Source: Actinomycetota bacterium
GTDB taxonomy: Bacteria > Actinomycetota > Acidimicrobiia > IMCC26256 > PALSA-610
Direction of reading: 5' to 3'
NCBI GenBank assembly: GCA_005779395.1
Contig: SXJP01000017.1
Span: 184,329 to 248,328 of the forward strand
Length of the DNA: 64,000 bases
Shown here: positions 41,091-51,524 of the stretch, piece after piece
Position numbering within the stretch: the stretch's first letter is position 1
Layout of the letters: each line of letters opens with the position of its first letter
The notes under the pieces: model-generated
What the model was told of the DNA's origin: nothing
Seen by the model: the letters and a program-made list of their open reading frames with translations, nothing else
The model's database searches: none
Translations under genes and position numbers: made by a program

Positions 41091-42898
41091 GATTCTGTTT
41101 CATCACCTGCCTTGAGCCACGATAGCAACTCATAGGCGTGCTTCTCAGCGGATACATAGTCACCCTCTTCGCGAGAACCGACCAACGCATTTAGCATCCG
41201 TTTCACTTCTATTGATCGCTCGTCGCCATCGCGAATCAGTTCGGCCATTAGTCGCTGTCCAGCGGCTTCCACGAGATTTACGGTCACCCTCGGCGCGAGA
41301 ACTTCAAGCGACTCGTGTCCGACTGCTGGGTCTTCATTAGCTAGCCGTGCAAGCAGAGTAGCTACGCGCTGGCTCGCGTTTTCGCGCGCTCCGTCGAAAG
41401 TCGGCGCCGACAGCAGTGCGTGGTAGGTCTCGCGAGCAATTGGATCCGAGAACAATTCTTCGGTCAGCCAGTGTCCGATCTGTTCTGGCGCATGAACGGC
41501 GAAACGCAATGCGTCCAACTCGCGAGGATTGATCTTGCTATGGGCTTGTTCTCGACCGCGTCGCTCGTTCTCGCTACGCGCCTTGTCGGAACCAAGGGTT
41601 GGGCGTCCGCCTTTGCGAAAATGTGTCACCATTTCGCGCAATCGATTGGCCTCTATTTGCAACCGGTCAGCAATGCGCATTGCGTATTGGTCGCGCAACA
41701 GTTCACTTGGATGTTCAGAAACCATTCTTGCTGCCTGCTCCCCCGCTATGGCGCGACCTTCGAAGGTCGCAAGATCCGCAGCCCCGAGGAGCCTGTCGAT
41801 CCGAAACTCGACGAACGGTTTCGCTCCACTAATCGAGTTCGTGAGCGTGTCGGAATTAGCTGGCCAGAGGTCACCTGGATCGCTTCCTTGCGGGAGAGCA
41901 GCGACTTGAAACTGCACCTCAAACCTTTGTTCCCACGCGTAACAACGCGCGGCCGCGGTCTGGCCAGCAGAGTCTGTGTCGTATGCAAGCGTGATCTTGC
42001 GCGTGAGGTTCTTGAGCATCACAAAGTGATCGTCGGCAAGCGCTGTGCCACAAGTAGCGACTGCATTCGTGACACCGGCAAGGTGGTATGCCATCACGTC
42101 GGTGTAACCCTCGCAGATCACAACTTCGTTGCGCGCCACGATGTCGGCCTTCGCCCAATGCATACCGTAGAGAACCTGACTCTTGCGGTAGACGGCGCTC
42201 TCAGATGAGTTCTTATATTTGGGACCGTCTTCACCTGTGAGGGTTCTCGCCCCGAACCCACACGGCTCGCCACGACTATCCCATATCGGGAACATCAGAC
42301 GACCGCGGAAAACATCGGTCAATTTCTGCGCCTTGTTCACATATGAGAGGCCAGCCTCTACAAGATCTTCCCTTGAGAACTTTTCCGCTTGCAGGTGCCG
42401 TGAGAGTTCATCCCAACCTTCCGGCGAAAAACCGATTTGGAACCGGCGTGCAGCGTCGCCGTCGTAGCCACGAGATCGCAAGTACTTGCGCGCATTGCCA
42501 GCATCGTCGCTGCCCAAAAGCCGCTGGTGATAAAAATCGATCGCGGCGCCGACCGCCTCTTGCAAACGGACCTTGCGCTGTTTGTCTTTCCCGATATTCG
42601 CGTCCGTGTAACGCAGTGTGATTCCGGCGCGCTGGGCGAGTCGCTCGACCGCCCCGACAAAATCGAGGTGCTCCAATTCGCGCACGAAGGTGATCGCATC
42701 GCCAGATGCCTGACACCCGAAACACATGTACACACCAAGTTCTGGGTTGACGTTGAAGCTCCCAGACTTCTCTTGATGAAACGGGCAGAGGCCAACGAAA
42801 CGACGACCGACACGCTTTAGCGCGATGTGCTCGCGTGCGAGTTCGGCGAGATCGGTGGCCTCGCGAACCCGTTGGATGTCCTCGTCGACGATGCCCAT
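41087..42898 (-). CDS. dnaG: DNA primase DnaG
   Basis: A 603-residue primase that makes RNA primers at the replication fork. Zinc domain: [13 protein letters not shown] and [10 protein letters not shown] (CHCC pattern, residues about 38-65). RNA polymerase core: [52 protein letters not shown] with the catalytic Glu and [18 protein letters not shown] with the Asp-x-Asp, followed by a less conserved C-terminal helicase-binding domain from about residue 420. ATG 42898 lies 25 bp after dgt. Length is normal. Confidence 0.97.
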   Translation of the reverse strand: MGIVDEDIQRVREATDLAELAREHIALKRVGRRFVGLCPFHQEKSGSFNVNPELGVYMCFGCQASGDAITFVRELEHLDFVGAVERLAQRAGITLRYTDANIGKDKQRKVRLQEAVGAAIDFYHQRLLGSDDAGNARKYLRSRGYDGDAARRFQIGFSPEGWDELSRHLQAEKFSREDLVEAGLSYVNKAQKLTDVFRGRLMFPIWDSRGEPCGFGARTLTGEDGPKYKNSSESAVYRKSQVLYGMHWAKADIVARNEVVICEGYTDVMAYHLAGVTNAVATCGTALADDHFVMLKNLTRKITLAYDTDSAGQTAAARCYAWEQRFEVQFQVAALPQGSDPGDLWPANSDTLTNSISGAKPFVEFRIDRLLGAADLATFEGRAIAGEQAARMVSEHPSELLRDQYAMRIADRLQIEANRLREMVTHFRKGGRPTLGSDKARSENERRGREQAHSKINPRELDALRFAVHAPEQIGHWLTEELFSDPIARETYHALLSAPTFDGARENASQRVATLLARLANEDPAVGHESLEVLAPRVTVNLVEAAGQRLMAELIRDGDERSIEVKRMLNALVGSREEGDYVSAEKHAYELLSWLKAGDETES

Positions 42899-42923
42899 GT
42901 GCCCTCACCTTACGCGAGAGAAC

Positions 42924-44033
42924 TCAGACTCCCCGCGGGAGATCGTCAAGGCTCCACCCGAGAATGTGGACACCTAGACCGAGCGCGTAGCGGTCGGTCA
43001 TGCCGCTCACGTAGCGGACGACAGCGGCAGCAGTTTCTTTCGCTCCAGCGACGAGCCCTTCGTGCACATCCGTAGCATCATGCGGCAGCAGGTTTGGAGC
43101 GTCGACGTAGTAGTCGACGATGCCGCGCAACAAAGCAATCGCGCGATCAGCTTGCTTCCGCGCAGCTGGGCGAAGATAGATGCGATCGAAGTTGAACTCC
43201 CGAAACGCAGCGAGAGCTTGTGCCTGTTGGCCTGTCATGCTCACATGCCCTGTGCTGTTGATGCCATCAAGTAGCCCGTTGACGAAGCCAGACAGCTGTG
43301 TGCGTCGCTCGTTGCCGACAATGTCGGCGACCGCTTTCGGCAGATCGGTGGGGACGAGAATCCCTGCGCGCACGGCATCTTCGAAGTCGTGGCACACGTA
43401 CGCGATGCGGTCTGCCCAGGCCACTACTTCGCCCTCTGGCGTTGCAGGTGCTGGTCGTCGCCACGAGTGGTTACGCACACCATCGAGAGTTTCTAAGCAA
43501 AGATTGAGTGGCTCAAGTGTTACATCGGCACCGTAGACAGCGTGGTCGTAACCGCCGGACAGGTAGGGGCCGAATGCTTCCTCACTTGCATGGCCAGCCG
43601 GACCATGGCCGCAGTCGTGGGCGAGGGCAATTGCCTCGGTGAGTGCGAGGTTGAGGCCGATCGGTCTTGCAATGCCTACTGCGATCTGCGCCACCTCGAT
43701 GCAGTGCGTGAGACGCGTGCGAAGGTGATCATCCTCCGGAGCGATGAACACCTGGCACTTGCCGGCGAGCCGCCGCCATGGACGGCTGTGTTTGATGCGA
43801 TCCAAGTCGCGCTCGAAGCACAGTCGATGTGGGTCCGGCGCTTCTTCGATAGCGCGATTGCCGCTGCCGATCGCGCGAGTTGCTCCCGGAGCAAGCTCAG
43901 CGTTGAGCGATGCCTCGCGGTCCTCGCGGGACAGTGCGGTAGCCCCAACGAACGCCGGAGCGTGGGCATGATGGATTGGGTCGTGATTCACGATCTGATT
44001 GTAGAGACAGGCTCGGACAGCGAGCCTTGGCAC
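42924..44033 (-). CDS. dgt: Deoxyguanosinetriphosphate triphosphohydrolase-like protein (HD domain)
   Basis: A 369-residue HD-domain protein that releases triphosphate from dNTPs and helps to control nucleotide pools. The metal sites are seen in RTRLTHCIEVAQIAVGIAR (His) and EAIALAHDCGHGPAGHASE (HD plus further His), and a final Asp in VAWADRIAYVCHDFEDA. FERDLDRIKHSRPWRRLAGKCQVF is the family's N-terminal block. Start GTG 44033 shares a base with the ppdK stop (TAGTG); the first 40 residues are not conserved, and a shorter start is possible. The dgt-dnaG pairing is standard. Confidence 0.9.
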   Translation of the reverse strand: MPRLAVRACLYNQIVNHDPIHHAHAPAFVGATALSREDREASLNAELAPGATRAIGSGNRAIEEAPDPHRLCFERDLDRIKHSRPWRRLAGKCQVFIAPEDDHLRTRLTHCIEVAQIAVGIARPIGLNLALTEAIALAHDCGHGPAGHASEEAFGPYLSGGYDHAVYGADVTLEPLNLCLETLDGVRNHSWRRPAPATPEGEVVAWADRIAYVCHDFEDAVRAGILVPTDLPKAVADIVGNERRTQLSGFVNGLLDGINSTGHVSMTGQQAQALAAFREFNFDRIYLRPAARKQADRAIALLRGIVDYYVDAPNLLPHDATDVHEGLVAGAKETAAAVVRYVSGMTDRYALGLGVHILGWSLDDLPRGV

Positions 44034-46666
44034 TAAGCGCTAGCGCCAGGGCCACCTGCACCAAGCGCTGCATGCGCTGCTGCTAGTCGAGCGATCGGCA
44101 CTCGATATGGCGAACAGCTCACATAGTCGAGCCCAATCTTGTGACAGAAGAAGATCGAAGCGGGGTTGCCGCCATGCTCTCCACAGATGCCAAGTTTCAA
44201 ATTCGGCCGGACTGCCCTTCCTTCTTTAGCGGCAATCTCCATGAGACGACCAACACCAGCTTCGTCGATGGCTTCAAAAGGCGAAATAGCAAGCAGTTTG
44301 TTTTCGAAGTACGCGGGCATCATGCGACCCTCGACGTCATCGCGCGAGAAACCGAATGTCATCTGCGACAGGTCGTTGGTGCCGAAGCTAAAGAACTCAG
44401 CGGTAGTCGCAATCTCACCGGCAGTCAACGCAGCCCGGGGCGTCTCGATCATGGTGCCGACCAAGTAGTCGACCTCGACGCCGTACTCAGCACAAACCGC
44501 ATCAGCTTCTTCGCGGCTCCAACCCTCGATGAGATCGAGTTCGGCCTTGTTGACGATGAGTGGGATCATGATCTCGACGATCGGGTTACCACCAGCGGCC
44601 TTGCGCTCACACGCTGCTTGCATAAGAGCGCGAACCTGCATGCGGTAAAGACCGGGCTTCAAAATACCGAGACGACACCCACGGGTTCCGAGCATCGGGT
44701 TGGATTCCTGCCAAGCACGCGCCGCGGCGAACAGGATCTCTTCTTGTTTGGTGAGTTCGCCTTTGGCCTGCTTTTCGATTAGTTCCTCGATGTTCGGGAG
44801 GAACTCATGCAACGGCGGGTCGAGCAGACGCACTGTTACCGGTAGGCCATCCATCGCTTCGAGAATGCCGAGGAAGTCGGTCTTTTGTTGGACACGAAGC
44901 GCCTCGAGAGTCTCGGCTTCTTCTGTTTCTTCCTTGGCCAAAATCATTTTCTGGACTATCGGTAGACGATCCCCGAGGAACATGTGCTCTGTACGGCAAA
45001 GGCCGATACCTTCAGCGCCGAACTCACGGGCCTTCGCTGAGTCCTCTGGGAGGTCGGCATTGGTTCTGACTTTGAGTGTGCGGAACGTGTCAGCCCAGCC
45101 AAGCACGGTCCCGAAGTCGCCCGTTGGTTCCGGAGTAATTACTGCGACCTCACCAGCTACGACCTCGCCCGTTGTACCGCTAATCGAGATGACGTCGCCC
45201 TCATTGATGGTGACGCCGCCAGCAACAAATTGCTTAGCCTTGAGGTCAATTTCGACTGCTTCTGCGCCACAGATCGCAGGAGTCCCCATGCCCCTAGCGA
45301 CAACAGCAGCGTGGCTCACCAAGCCACCGCGACTAGTGAGGATGCCCTCGGCGGCAATCATCCCGTGCAGGTCGTCTGGACTTGTTTCTGGTCGAACGAG
45401 AATCACACGCTCGCCGCGTTCCTTGGCTGCTTCGGCATCGTCGGCTGTGAAGTAGACCTTGCCTACCGCGGCCCCAGGACTCGCGTTCAGACCGTTAGCA
45501 AGTGCTGTGTACTCGGCCTTCGGATCGAACTGCGGGTGTAGGAGTTGGTCGAGTTGCGCTGGCTGCACACGTAGCACCGCTTCGCATGAGTCGATCATGC
45601 CCTCTGCTTGCATCTCAACTGCCATCCGCAACGCCGCCGCTGCTGTGCGCTTGCCGACTCGAGTCTGCAAGATGAACAACGTGCCTTGCTCAATCGTGAA
45701 CTCGATGTCGCACATGTCCTTGTAATGACCTTCTAGACGGCTCATGACATCGATCAGTTGTGCGTGGCATTCGGGAAATACCGCTCCCATGTCGGCTAGC
45801 GGCTCGGTGATTCGGATTCCGGCTACAACATCTTCACCCTGCGCGTTGGTGAGGAAGTCTCCGTAGGCAACGTTCTCCCCTGTTGCAGGGTTCCGCGTGA
45901 ACGCAACGCCAGTCCCTGAGTCTTCGCCCTTGTTACCGAACACCATTGCCTGGACGTTGACCGCTGTACCAAGGTCGTCGCGGATGCCTTCCATCTTGCG
46001 ATAGTCGCGCGCACGGCGGCCGTTCCAACTCTTGAACACTGCCTCGACCGAGTACCGAAGTTGCTCTGTCGGGTCGTCTGGGAAATCGACTCCGGCGTGA
46101 GATTTCACTATCGCTTTGAAAGTGACGACAAGGGCTCGCAGATCGTCGCTGCTCAGCTTTGTTTCGTTATCGACCTTCTTTTCGACCACGAGGTCGTGGA
46201 GCGCCTCTTCGAAGAGGTCGCCAGGGACATCGAGCACGATTTTGGAGAACATCTGCACGAACCGGCGATAACTGTCGTAAGCAAAGCGTTCGTTGCCTGT
46301 CTGCTTAGCGAGGCCCTGCACGGAAGCGTCGTTCAGGCCGAGGTTGAGGACTGTGTCCATCATTCCCGGCATCGAGAACGCAGCGCCAGAACGCACGCTC
46401 ACGAGCAACGGGTCGGTGTCGTCACCGAGGCGCTTGCCCATCTTGGCTTCGAGTGCGGAGCGCTCTGCCGCGATTTCGTCAAGTAGCCCGGCAGGTAGTG
46501 CTTCGTTAAGGCGCATGTACTCGTTGCATGCCTCTGTGCTGATCGTGAAACCACCTGGCACCGGCAAGCCAAGGTTGGTCATCTCGGCGAGGTTCGCACC
46601 TTTGCCTCCGAGCAGAAATTTCTGGTCTCTGTTGCCTTCTTCGAACGCGTACACATACTTGGGCAT
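44033..46666 (-). CDS. ppdK: Pyruvate, phosphate dikinase
   Basis: An 877-residue PPDK, reversibly converting pyruvate, ATP and Pi to phosphoenolpyruvate, AMP and PPi. The N-terminal ATP-grasp part begins KYVYAFEEGNRDQKFLLGGKGANLAEM; the swivelling phosphohistidine domain has LTSRGGLVSHAAVVARGMGTPA with the catalytic His; the C-terminal PEP-utiliser barrel has GIGLCRTEHMF, GTRGCRLGI and GICGEHGGNPAS with the catalytic Cys. The start is ATG 46666, with AGGAG 10 bases upstream; an extension to 46789 in the same frame has no similarity. No partner regulatory protein gene is visible nearby. Confidence 0.96.
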   Translation of the reverse strand: MPKYVYAFEEGNRDQKFLLGGKGANLAEMTNLGLPVPGGFTISTEACNEYMRLNEALPAGLLDEIAAERSALEAKMGKRLGDDTDPLLVSVRSGAAFSMPGMMDTVLNLGLNDASVQGLAKQTGNERFAYDSYRRFVQMFSKIVLDVPGDLFEEALHDLVVEKKVDNETKLSSDDLRALVVTFKAIVKSHAGVDFPDDPTEQLRYSVEAVFKSWNGRRARDYRKMEGIRDDLGTAVNVQAMVFGNKGEDSGTGVAFTRNPATGENVAYGDFLTNAQGEDVVAGIRITEPLADMGAVFPECHAQLIDVMSRLEGHYKDMCDIEFTIEQGTLFILQTRVGKRTAAAALRMAVEMQAEGMIDSCEAVLRVQPAQLDQLLHPQFDPKAEYTALANGLNASPGAAVGKVYFTADDAEAAKERGERVILVRPETSPDDLHGMIAAEGILTSRGGLVSHAAVVARGMGTPAICGAEAVEIDLKAKQFVAGGVTINEGDVISISGTTGEVVAGEVAVITPEPTGDFGTVLGWADTFRTLKVRTNADLPEDSAKAREFGAEGIGLCRTEHMFLGDRLPIVQKMILAKEETEEAETLEALRVQQKTDFLGILEAMDGLPVTVRLLDPPLHEFLPNIEELIEKQAKGELTKQEEILFAAARAWQESNPMLGTRGCRLGILKPGLYRMQVRALMQAACERKAAGGNPIVEIMIPLIVNKAELDLIEGWSREEADAVCAEYGVEVDYLVGTMIETPRAALTAGEIATTAEFFSFGTNDLSQMTFGFSRDDVEGRMMPAYFENKLLAISPFEAIDEAGVGRLMEIAAKEGRAVRPNLKLGICGEHGGNPASIFFCHKIGLDYVSCSPYRVPIARLAAAHAALGAGGPGASA

Positions 46667-46709
46667 TAGCTGGATTCTCCTGAAAGTTTTCTCGTGAACT
46701 TGTGCTGTG

Positions 46710-47762
46710 TTAGTCGGCTGCGACGATGGTCTTGGCGAAGCGGTCGTGCCAACCCTGGCGGCGCGCATTGCGGTTGAAGCTTGTGACACCGAACATGGTG
46801 GCCATTAGCAAGATCATTCCGGGCATCTGGAACAACATCCCGAATGCGACGACGACAATGACTGGCACGTATCGCTTGAGAGCTGCGACTAAGCCCGGTA
46901 GCTCGCCAGTTTCCTTGCGCAATCTGATCTTTCGGGCAAGTTTGCCTGGAGTTCGACCTGTGAGTGCGCTCGGAATTGCGAACACAAGCACGGCGACTGC
47001 TGCCGCGATCCCAATGAGTGTCAATGAAAGTGGCTGACGCTTCCTAAGCAGGTCGTCGAACACCAAGTTGATGTCTTCGTACTCCTTCTCTGTGTCAGCT
47101 ACAGCCTGTTCATCAACGGCTAACTGACTTGTGAGATCATCGATCTCGTCTTCGGGAGCCTTGGCGTCTTTGGCCTTCTCGAGGGATGCCTCTGTGTCTT
47201 TGACGGCCTTCTTGGCATCATCGACCTCGCCCTTACGGTCGCTCTGGGCTTTGCTTATCTCGTTAGAACAGTCGATGGCGTTGAGACCTGGTAACTCTTG
47301 CACGCAGTACGGAACCAGGTGGCTGTCATTCACGAACGTAGGCATCGCGAATTGAGGTGCGATTAGCACGAGAGCGAACAGGATAAGGCCATCTATCGCC
47401 ATCGCGATTCCGCGGTCCTTGTTGCTTGCAAGTTGCACGCCATTGACCTCGGTCTCTTGCACGATCATGCGACGTGGCTGGCGTGCACGCGCGCCCTTTG
47501 ACCCACGAGCTGCGACAGCTACGTCGCCGTCACCTTCCACAAGCGTCCCGGCGTCTTTTGCTTCTGCGAGTCGATCGTCATACTTAGCGCGTTGAGCGTC
47601 GTCTGACAGTACGTTCCATGCACGGTTCAACTTGCTCGAGTGCTCAGAGCCACCGTCTGGGCTTGCTGCGTCGGCTGCTGCTTTACGCTCGCGGTATGCC
47701 TCGCGCACAACCTCGCGGTTGTCGTCGGGCTGCACGCCAAGAAGCTTGTAGTAATCCTCCAC
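46710..47762 (-). CDS. Degenerate J-domain / RDD membrane protein
   Basis: A 350-residue chimera. Residues 1-72 are J-domain-like (MEDYYKLLGVQPDDNREVVREAY and AWNVLSDDAQRAKYDDR), but the HPD tripeptide needed to stimulate Hsp70 is replaced by SPD in a longer loop, so it probably cannot act as a normal cochaperone. From about residue 115 comes an RDD-type membrane domain (NKDRGIAMAIDGLILFALVL), then a charged coiled-coil insertion (about 170-235: KGEVDDAKKAVKDTEASLEK, DEQAVADTEKEYEDI), then three more hydrophobic segments with GRTPGKLARKIRL. The insertion lies in what should be the external loop between helices. GTG 47762 is preceded by GGGGGA. It lies between glyQS and ppdK. Confidence 0.8.
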   Translation of the reverse strand: MEDYYKLLGVQPDDNREVVREAYRERKAAADAASPDGGSEHSSKLNRAWNVLSDDAQRAKYDDRLAEAKDAGTLVEGDGDVAVAARGSKGARARQPRRMIVQETEVNGVQLASNKDRGIAMAIDGLILFALVLIAPQFAMPTFVNDSHLVPYCVQELPGLNAIDCSNEISKAQSDRKGEVDDAKKAVKDTEASLEKAKDAKAPEDEIDDLTSQLAVDEQAVADTEKEYEDINLVFDDLLRKRQPLSLTLIGIAAAVAVLVFAIPSALTGRTPGKLARKIRLRKETGELPGLVAALKRYVPVIVVVAFGMLFQMPGMILLMATMFGVTSFNRNARRQGWHDRFAKTIVAAD

Positions 47763-47789
47763 GGAAATCCCCCGGTCTAGATGAAACTG

Positions 47790-49112
47790 TTAGTCGAACT
47801 GTTCGCGCAGGTATGCGACGACATCAGCAATCGGTATACGAGTTTGTTGCATCGAGTCACGTTCTCTCACCGTTACCGCGCTGTCTTCGAGCGAATCAAA
47901 ATCGACGGTGACACAGTACGGCGTACCGACCTCGTCCTGACGACGATAACGGCGACCGATTGCACCAGAAACATCTGAATCGATCATTAGGTACGGACGA
48001 AGTTTCGAAGCGATCTCCGACGTTATTGGCGCGAGTTGCTCGTTCTTTGAGAGCGGCAATACTGCAACCTTGATCGGAGCGAGCCTCTTGTGCAGGCGCA
48101 AAACCGTGCGCTTGTCGCCGTTCACTTCTTCTTCGTCGTAAGCAGAAAGCAAGAACGCCAGCGCGGCACGGTCGGCGCCCGCGGCTGGTTCAATTACATG
48201 AGGCACATAGTGCTCGCCGGACTCTTGATCGAAGTAGTTGAGATCTTCGCCGGAGAACTTGGCATGCTGTGTCAAATCGAAGTCGGTGCGTTGCGCGATT
48301 CCTTCGAGTTCGCCCCAACCCCATGGGTAGGCGTACTCGATGTCTGAAGTGCCAGTGCTGTAATGACTGAGTTCGTCGGTGTCGTGTGGCCGCACCGTGA
48401 TCGACGATTCGGGAATGCCGTGCTCGATATACCAATCGTGGCGTGCTTGCACCCAGTAGTCGAACCATTTGGGTCCGTCCGCTGGCGGAACGAAAAACTC
48501 CATCTCCCTCTGCTCGAACTCGCGTGTTCGAAAGATGAAGTTGCCCGGCGTGATCTCGTTACGGAAACTCTTACCGACCTGGGCGATACCGAACGGCGGT
48601 TTCAGACGCGAGGTTGTCTGCACATTCTTGAAGTTCACGAATATGCCTTGAGCCGTTTCTGGTCTCAAGTACGCCGCGTTGGCTTCGTCCTCGACAGGAC
48701 CGACATGGGTCTTGAACATGAGGTTGAACTGGCGTGCCTCAGTGAATGAACCTTTCGTGCCACAGTTCGGACAAGCGCCACTTTCGGGTAGGTGATCTTG
48801 GCGAAACCGTGACTTGCACTGCTTGCAATCAACGAGCGGGTCAGAGAAAGTTGCAACATGACCGCTGGCTTCCCAGACACGTGGATGCATCAGAATCGCA
48901 GAGTCGAGGCCCACAACGTCATCGCGGAGTTGCACCATGGAACGCCACCACGCGTCCTTGACGTTGCGCTTGAGTAGCACGCCGAGCGGTCCGTAATCCC
49001 ATGTAGACCGGAACCCGCCGTAAATGTCGCTAGACGGAAATACCAAGCCGCGCCGCTTACACAAGTTGACGACTCGCTCCATCGAGTCAGGCTGCTTGGG
49101 CTGTTTGGCCAT
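47790..49112 (-). CDS. glyQS: Glycyl-tRNA synthetase, homodimeric type
   Basis: A 440-residue class II synthetase of the alpha2 type (archaeal/eukaryotic and actinobacterial), charging tRNA-Gly. Motifs: [20 protein letters not shown] at the N-terminus, a zinc site [23 protein letters not shown] (CxxC...CxxC), motif 2 [25 protein letters not shown], and motif 3 in [16 protein letters not shown]. The anticodon-binding domain at the C-terminus begins [14 protein letters not shown] 49112. Confidence 0.96.
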   Translation of the reverse strand: MAKQPKQPDSMERVVNLCKRRGLVFPSSDIYGGFRSTWDYGPLGVLLKRNVKDAWWRSMVQLRDDVVGLDSAILMHPRVWEASGHVATFSDPLVDCKQCKSRFRQDHLPESGACPNCGTKGSFTEARQFNLMFKTHVGPVEDEANAAYLRPETAQGIFVNFKNVQTTSRLKPPFGIAQVGKSFRNEITPGNFIFRTREFEQREMEFFVPPADGPKWFDYWVQARHDWYIEHGIPESSITVRPHDTDELSHYSTGTSDIEYAYPWGWGELEGIAQRTDFDLTQHAKFSGEDLNYFDQESGEHYVPHVIEPAAGADRAALAFLLSAYDEEEVNGDKRTVLRLHKRLAPIKVAVLPLSKNEQLAPITSEIASKLRPYLMIDSDVSGAIGRRYRRQDEVGTPYCVTVDFDSLEDSAVTVRERDSMQQTRIPIADVVAYLREQFD

Positions 49113-49149
49113 AAGCGCACGAGGCTAATCGGCGCCTAGTAGTTGGCTC

Positions 49150-49872
49150 TCACAGAAGCGTTGTGCTCCGCAGGCGCCGCTCGATGTGGTGTTCGATTGC
49201 TGCGATCGCCAAGCGCTCGACCTCGGCTGTTGTCTCGCCCACCGTCTGTGCGAGTGCCTGGTTGAGGTGTCCACCGAGAATCTGGCGCATGAGGTCTAGC
49301 GCCTCGCTCGAGATCGGCACTCCCCCGCCATAAGAACAATTCGTGCAGACTGCTCCGCCCGACTGGAAATCGAAGGCACTGAGAGACTCTGCCGCATCGC
49401 ACCTCACGCAACTGTCGAGTCGTGGCTCGACGCCGGAATAAGCGAGAAGTTTCCAGAAAAAAGCTGTCGTGACAAGCGGCGTGCGCCTGTCGTTCAAGGT
49501 AGCTAGGGCGCGTGTAAGCATGAGATAGACCGCTACGTCTGGCTCATGATCTTGTGCCATCTGATCTACCGCTTCGAGCATCGGCGCTGCGTGCACGAAA
49601 AGGTTGTAGCCCTCGCGTATGTCACGGTTAGCTGCGATGATCTCAGCGTCGGTGACAGTGTGAAGTTCACCCTTGCCCTCGTAAAGCGCCAAAAGCACCT
49701 GAGACGCAGGTTCCAAGCGAGCACCGAACTTGCTCTTGGTCTTGCGAACGCCTTTAGCGACTGCCCGAACCTTGCCGTGCGCCTTGGTCATGAACACAAT
49801 GATGCGGTCGGCCTCGCCGAGTTTATAGGTGCGTAACACGACACCTTCGTCGCGGTACTGGCCTCTGCTCAC
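49150..49872 (-). CDS. recO: DNA repair protein RecO
   Basis: A 240-residue RecO, mediating RecA loading with RecF/RecR. It begins MSRGQYRDEGVVLRTYKLGE (OB domain), followed by IIVFMTKAHGKVRAVAKGVRKTKSKFG split as usual, LEPASQVLL, and the C-terminal zinc site CVRCDAAESLSAFDFQSGGAVCTNC. The start is placed at GTG 49872, 19 bp after uppS; the open frame goes far into uppS but without similarity. Shine-Dalgarno is weak, so coupling to uppS translation is likely. Ends with a stretch ERLAIAAIEHHIERRLRS. Confidence 0.92.
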   Translation of the reverse strand: MSRGQYRDEGVVLRTYKLGEADRIIVFMTKAHGKVRAVAKGVRKTKSKFGARLEPASQVLLALYEGKGELHTVTDAEIIAANRDIREGYNLFVHAAPMLEAVDQMAQDHEPDVAVYLMLTRALATLNDRRTPLVTTAFFWKLLAYSGVEPRLDSCVRCDAAESLSAFDFQSGGAVCTNCSYGGGVPISSEALDLMRQILGGHLNQALAQTVGETTAEVERLAIAAIEHHIERRLRSTTLL

Positions 49873-49891
49873 GACAGCATCGTAGAGCCAC

Positions 49892-50635
49892 CTACTCCTC
49901 GATAGCTCCGTAGCGGCGGTCGCGTTTTTGAAAGTCTCGGATCGCTTCGAAAAGGCTCTCTCTGCGGAAGTCCGGCCAAAGCTCGTCTGTGAAATACAGC
50001 TCTGAGTATGCGATCTCCCACAACAAGTAGTTCGAGATGCGGAACTCACCAGAAGTCCGAACCATGAGATCAGGGTCTGGCATATCTGGGCGATAGAGGT
50101 AGCGCCGAATCGTTTTCTCATCGACCTTTTTAGGGTCGAGCGTTCCGGCGGCTGCATCTTCGGCAATGCGTTTTACACCATCGGCAAGTTCTGCTCGTCC
50201 GCCGTAATTGAATGCGAAAGTGAGCGTGAGTTTGCGATTGCCTGCAGTCATCTTTTCGGTGTCTTCGATGATGCGCCGGACCCGTCCAGGCACTCGCCCA
50301 CCACGGCGACCCATGAAACGCACACGAACTCCCTTGGCATGAAGTTCGTCTCGGCGACCGAGCAGCAAGCGTTCGTTGAAGTTCATGAGGAACCGAACTT
50401 CGTCGAGTGGACGCCGCCAGTTCTCAGTGCTGAACGCATACACGGTCATCCAGCGCAGACCGATCTCGAGCGCGCCATTCACTGTGTCGAAGAGCGCTTC
50501 TTCGCCGGCCGCGTGACCATCGGTACGTTTCAGGCCCTTGCGCTGCGCCCAACGACCGTTACCGTCCATGACGATGGCAACATGCTCGGGGATGCGTTCA
50601 AGGTGAATGCCATGGAGCTCTGCCACGTATCGCAC
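49892..50635 (-). CDS. uppS: Isoprenyl transferase (undecaprenyl diphosphate synthase family)
   Basis: A 247-residue cis-prenyltransferase forming the lipid carrier for wall synthesis. Diagnostic are HVAIVMDGNGRWAQRKGL (catalytic Asp), GLRWMTVYAFSTENWRRP, FAFNYGGRAEL and RTSGEFRISNYLLWEIAYSEL with the basic substrate-binding residues (this last block slightly longer than quoted). It starts at GTG 50635 and is 75 bp after the cupredoxin gene. The recO-uppS order is conserved in Actinobacteria. Confidence 0.95.
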   Translation of the reverse strand: MRYVAELHGIHLERIPEHVAIVMDGNGRWAQRKGLKRTDGHAAGEEALFDTVNGALEIGLRWMTVYAFSTENWRRPLDEVRFLMNFNERLLLGRRDELHAKGVRVRFMGRRGGRVPGRVRRIIEDTEKMTAGNRKLTLTFAFNYGGRAELADGVKRIAEDAAAGTLDPKKVDEKTIRRYLYRPDMPDPDLMVRTSGEFRISNYLLWEIAYSELYFTDELWPDFRRESLFEAIRDFQKRDRRYGAIEE

Positions 50636-50711
50636 CGTACTCGTCTACTTGGGACTTGATCGGCCTGTAGCGACTATCTCCACGAAGTCTTCACCTCGCG
50701 TGAGGACACGC

Positions 50712-51485
50712 CTAAGCGTGTGCCTCAGTCGGAGCCTCGCTAGTTACGCCATCGCCCGTCACAGTGAAAGTGGCCTTCATGCCAAGATCCGCATGGCTTC
50801 CAACATCACACTTGATTTCGTATTCACCGGGAGCGATCTCGAAGGACTTGCTACCCAAACCAGAGAACTTGGGGAATGGCGCAGGAGACGATTCGAAAAC
50901 CAACGTGTGCCCAGCGGCACCGCCGAAGGAGATCTCCAAACAGCCGCCAGGGACACTCTCCGCATCTAACACAAAACTGAAATCGTTAGTCCCGTCGATA
51001 GTAAGCGTCTGCGTAGGCGTGTCGCACGGAACACCGGCTGCCTCCGCGACCTTCTCTTGGGCATCGCCGACGCTCAACCAGCCAGCGAACGACACTGCGC
51101 CGAGAGCAACAGCTGCGAACACGGCGAGAGTGTGACGACGCATCTTGCGCGCAGTCGAAAATGTTGCAGCGAACACAAGAATCGCGATCGTGATTGTGGC
51201 TGCGATCAGAACCGGGAGGATTGCGTGTCCTGCCTTCTCTGCGCCTTCTTCTGCGTGTCCGCCACCTGTGCCAGCGAGCAAAACGCGAGAGATGTTGAGT
51301 ACTACAAAGATGATCGCTCCGACTGAAGCGATCGGCAAAACGACTGGGCTGATGAACCTGTCGAACAGCGTTTGGCCGCCGGTGGTGCGTGCCAACTTGC
51401 GCACAGGCGCATCGCGTGTGGTTGCGTCAGCGTCGGTTGCTGAGTCCTGTTGGACTTCTTCAATCGCCTTGGTGTCTTGGGTCAT
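50712..51485 (-). CDS. Membrane-anchored cupredoxin-domain protein
   Basis: A 257-residue protein: cytoplasmic N-terminus of about 45 residues, three hydrophobic helices (about 48-68, 88-106, 119-137) and an external cupredoxin fold from about residue 155. Type 1 copper ligands are all present: His in AAGHTLVF, Cys-His-Met in KCDVGSHADLGMKA (spacing C-x4-H-x4-M). Two further cysteines (VPCDTP and GGCLEI) may form a disulfide. As the last gene of the cta cluster it is a candidate electron carrier or copper chaperone for the caa3 oxidase. ATG 51485 with AGGAA close upstream. Confidence 0.83.
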   Translation of the reverse strand: MTQDTKAIEEVQQDSATDADATTRDAPVRKLARTTGGQTLFDRFISPVVLPIASVGAIIFVVLNISRVLLAGTGGGHAEEGAEKAGHAILPVLIAATITIAILVFAATFSTARKMRRHTLAVFAAVALGAVSFAGWLSVGDAQEKVAEAAGVPCDTPTQTLTIDGTNDFSFVLDAESVPGGCLEISFGGAAGHTLVFESSPAPFPKFSGLGSKSFEIAPGEYEIKCDVGSHADLGMKATFTVTGDGVTSEAPTEAHA

Positions 51486-51524
51486 GTTCCTACCAGCCTC
51501 GTTAGTTCTATGGCGCTTGCGAAT

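Noticed and set aside
44700..45455. Open frame of 251 codons on the plus strand opposite ppdK
   Set aside because: Low-complexity Ser/Pro/Arg translation, antisense to the conserved phosphohistidine domain of ppdK.
46667..46789. Longer N-terminus for pyruvate phosphate dikinase
   Set aside because: No similarity before MPKYVYAF, and AGGAG directly precedes ATG 46666.
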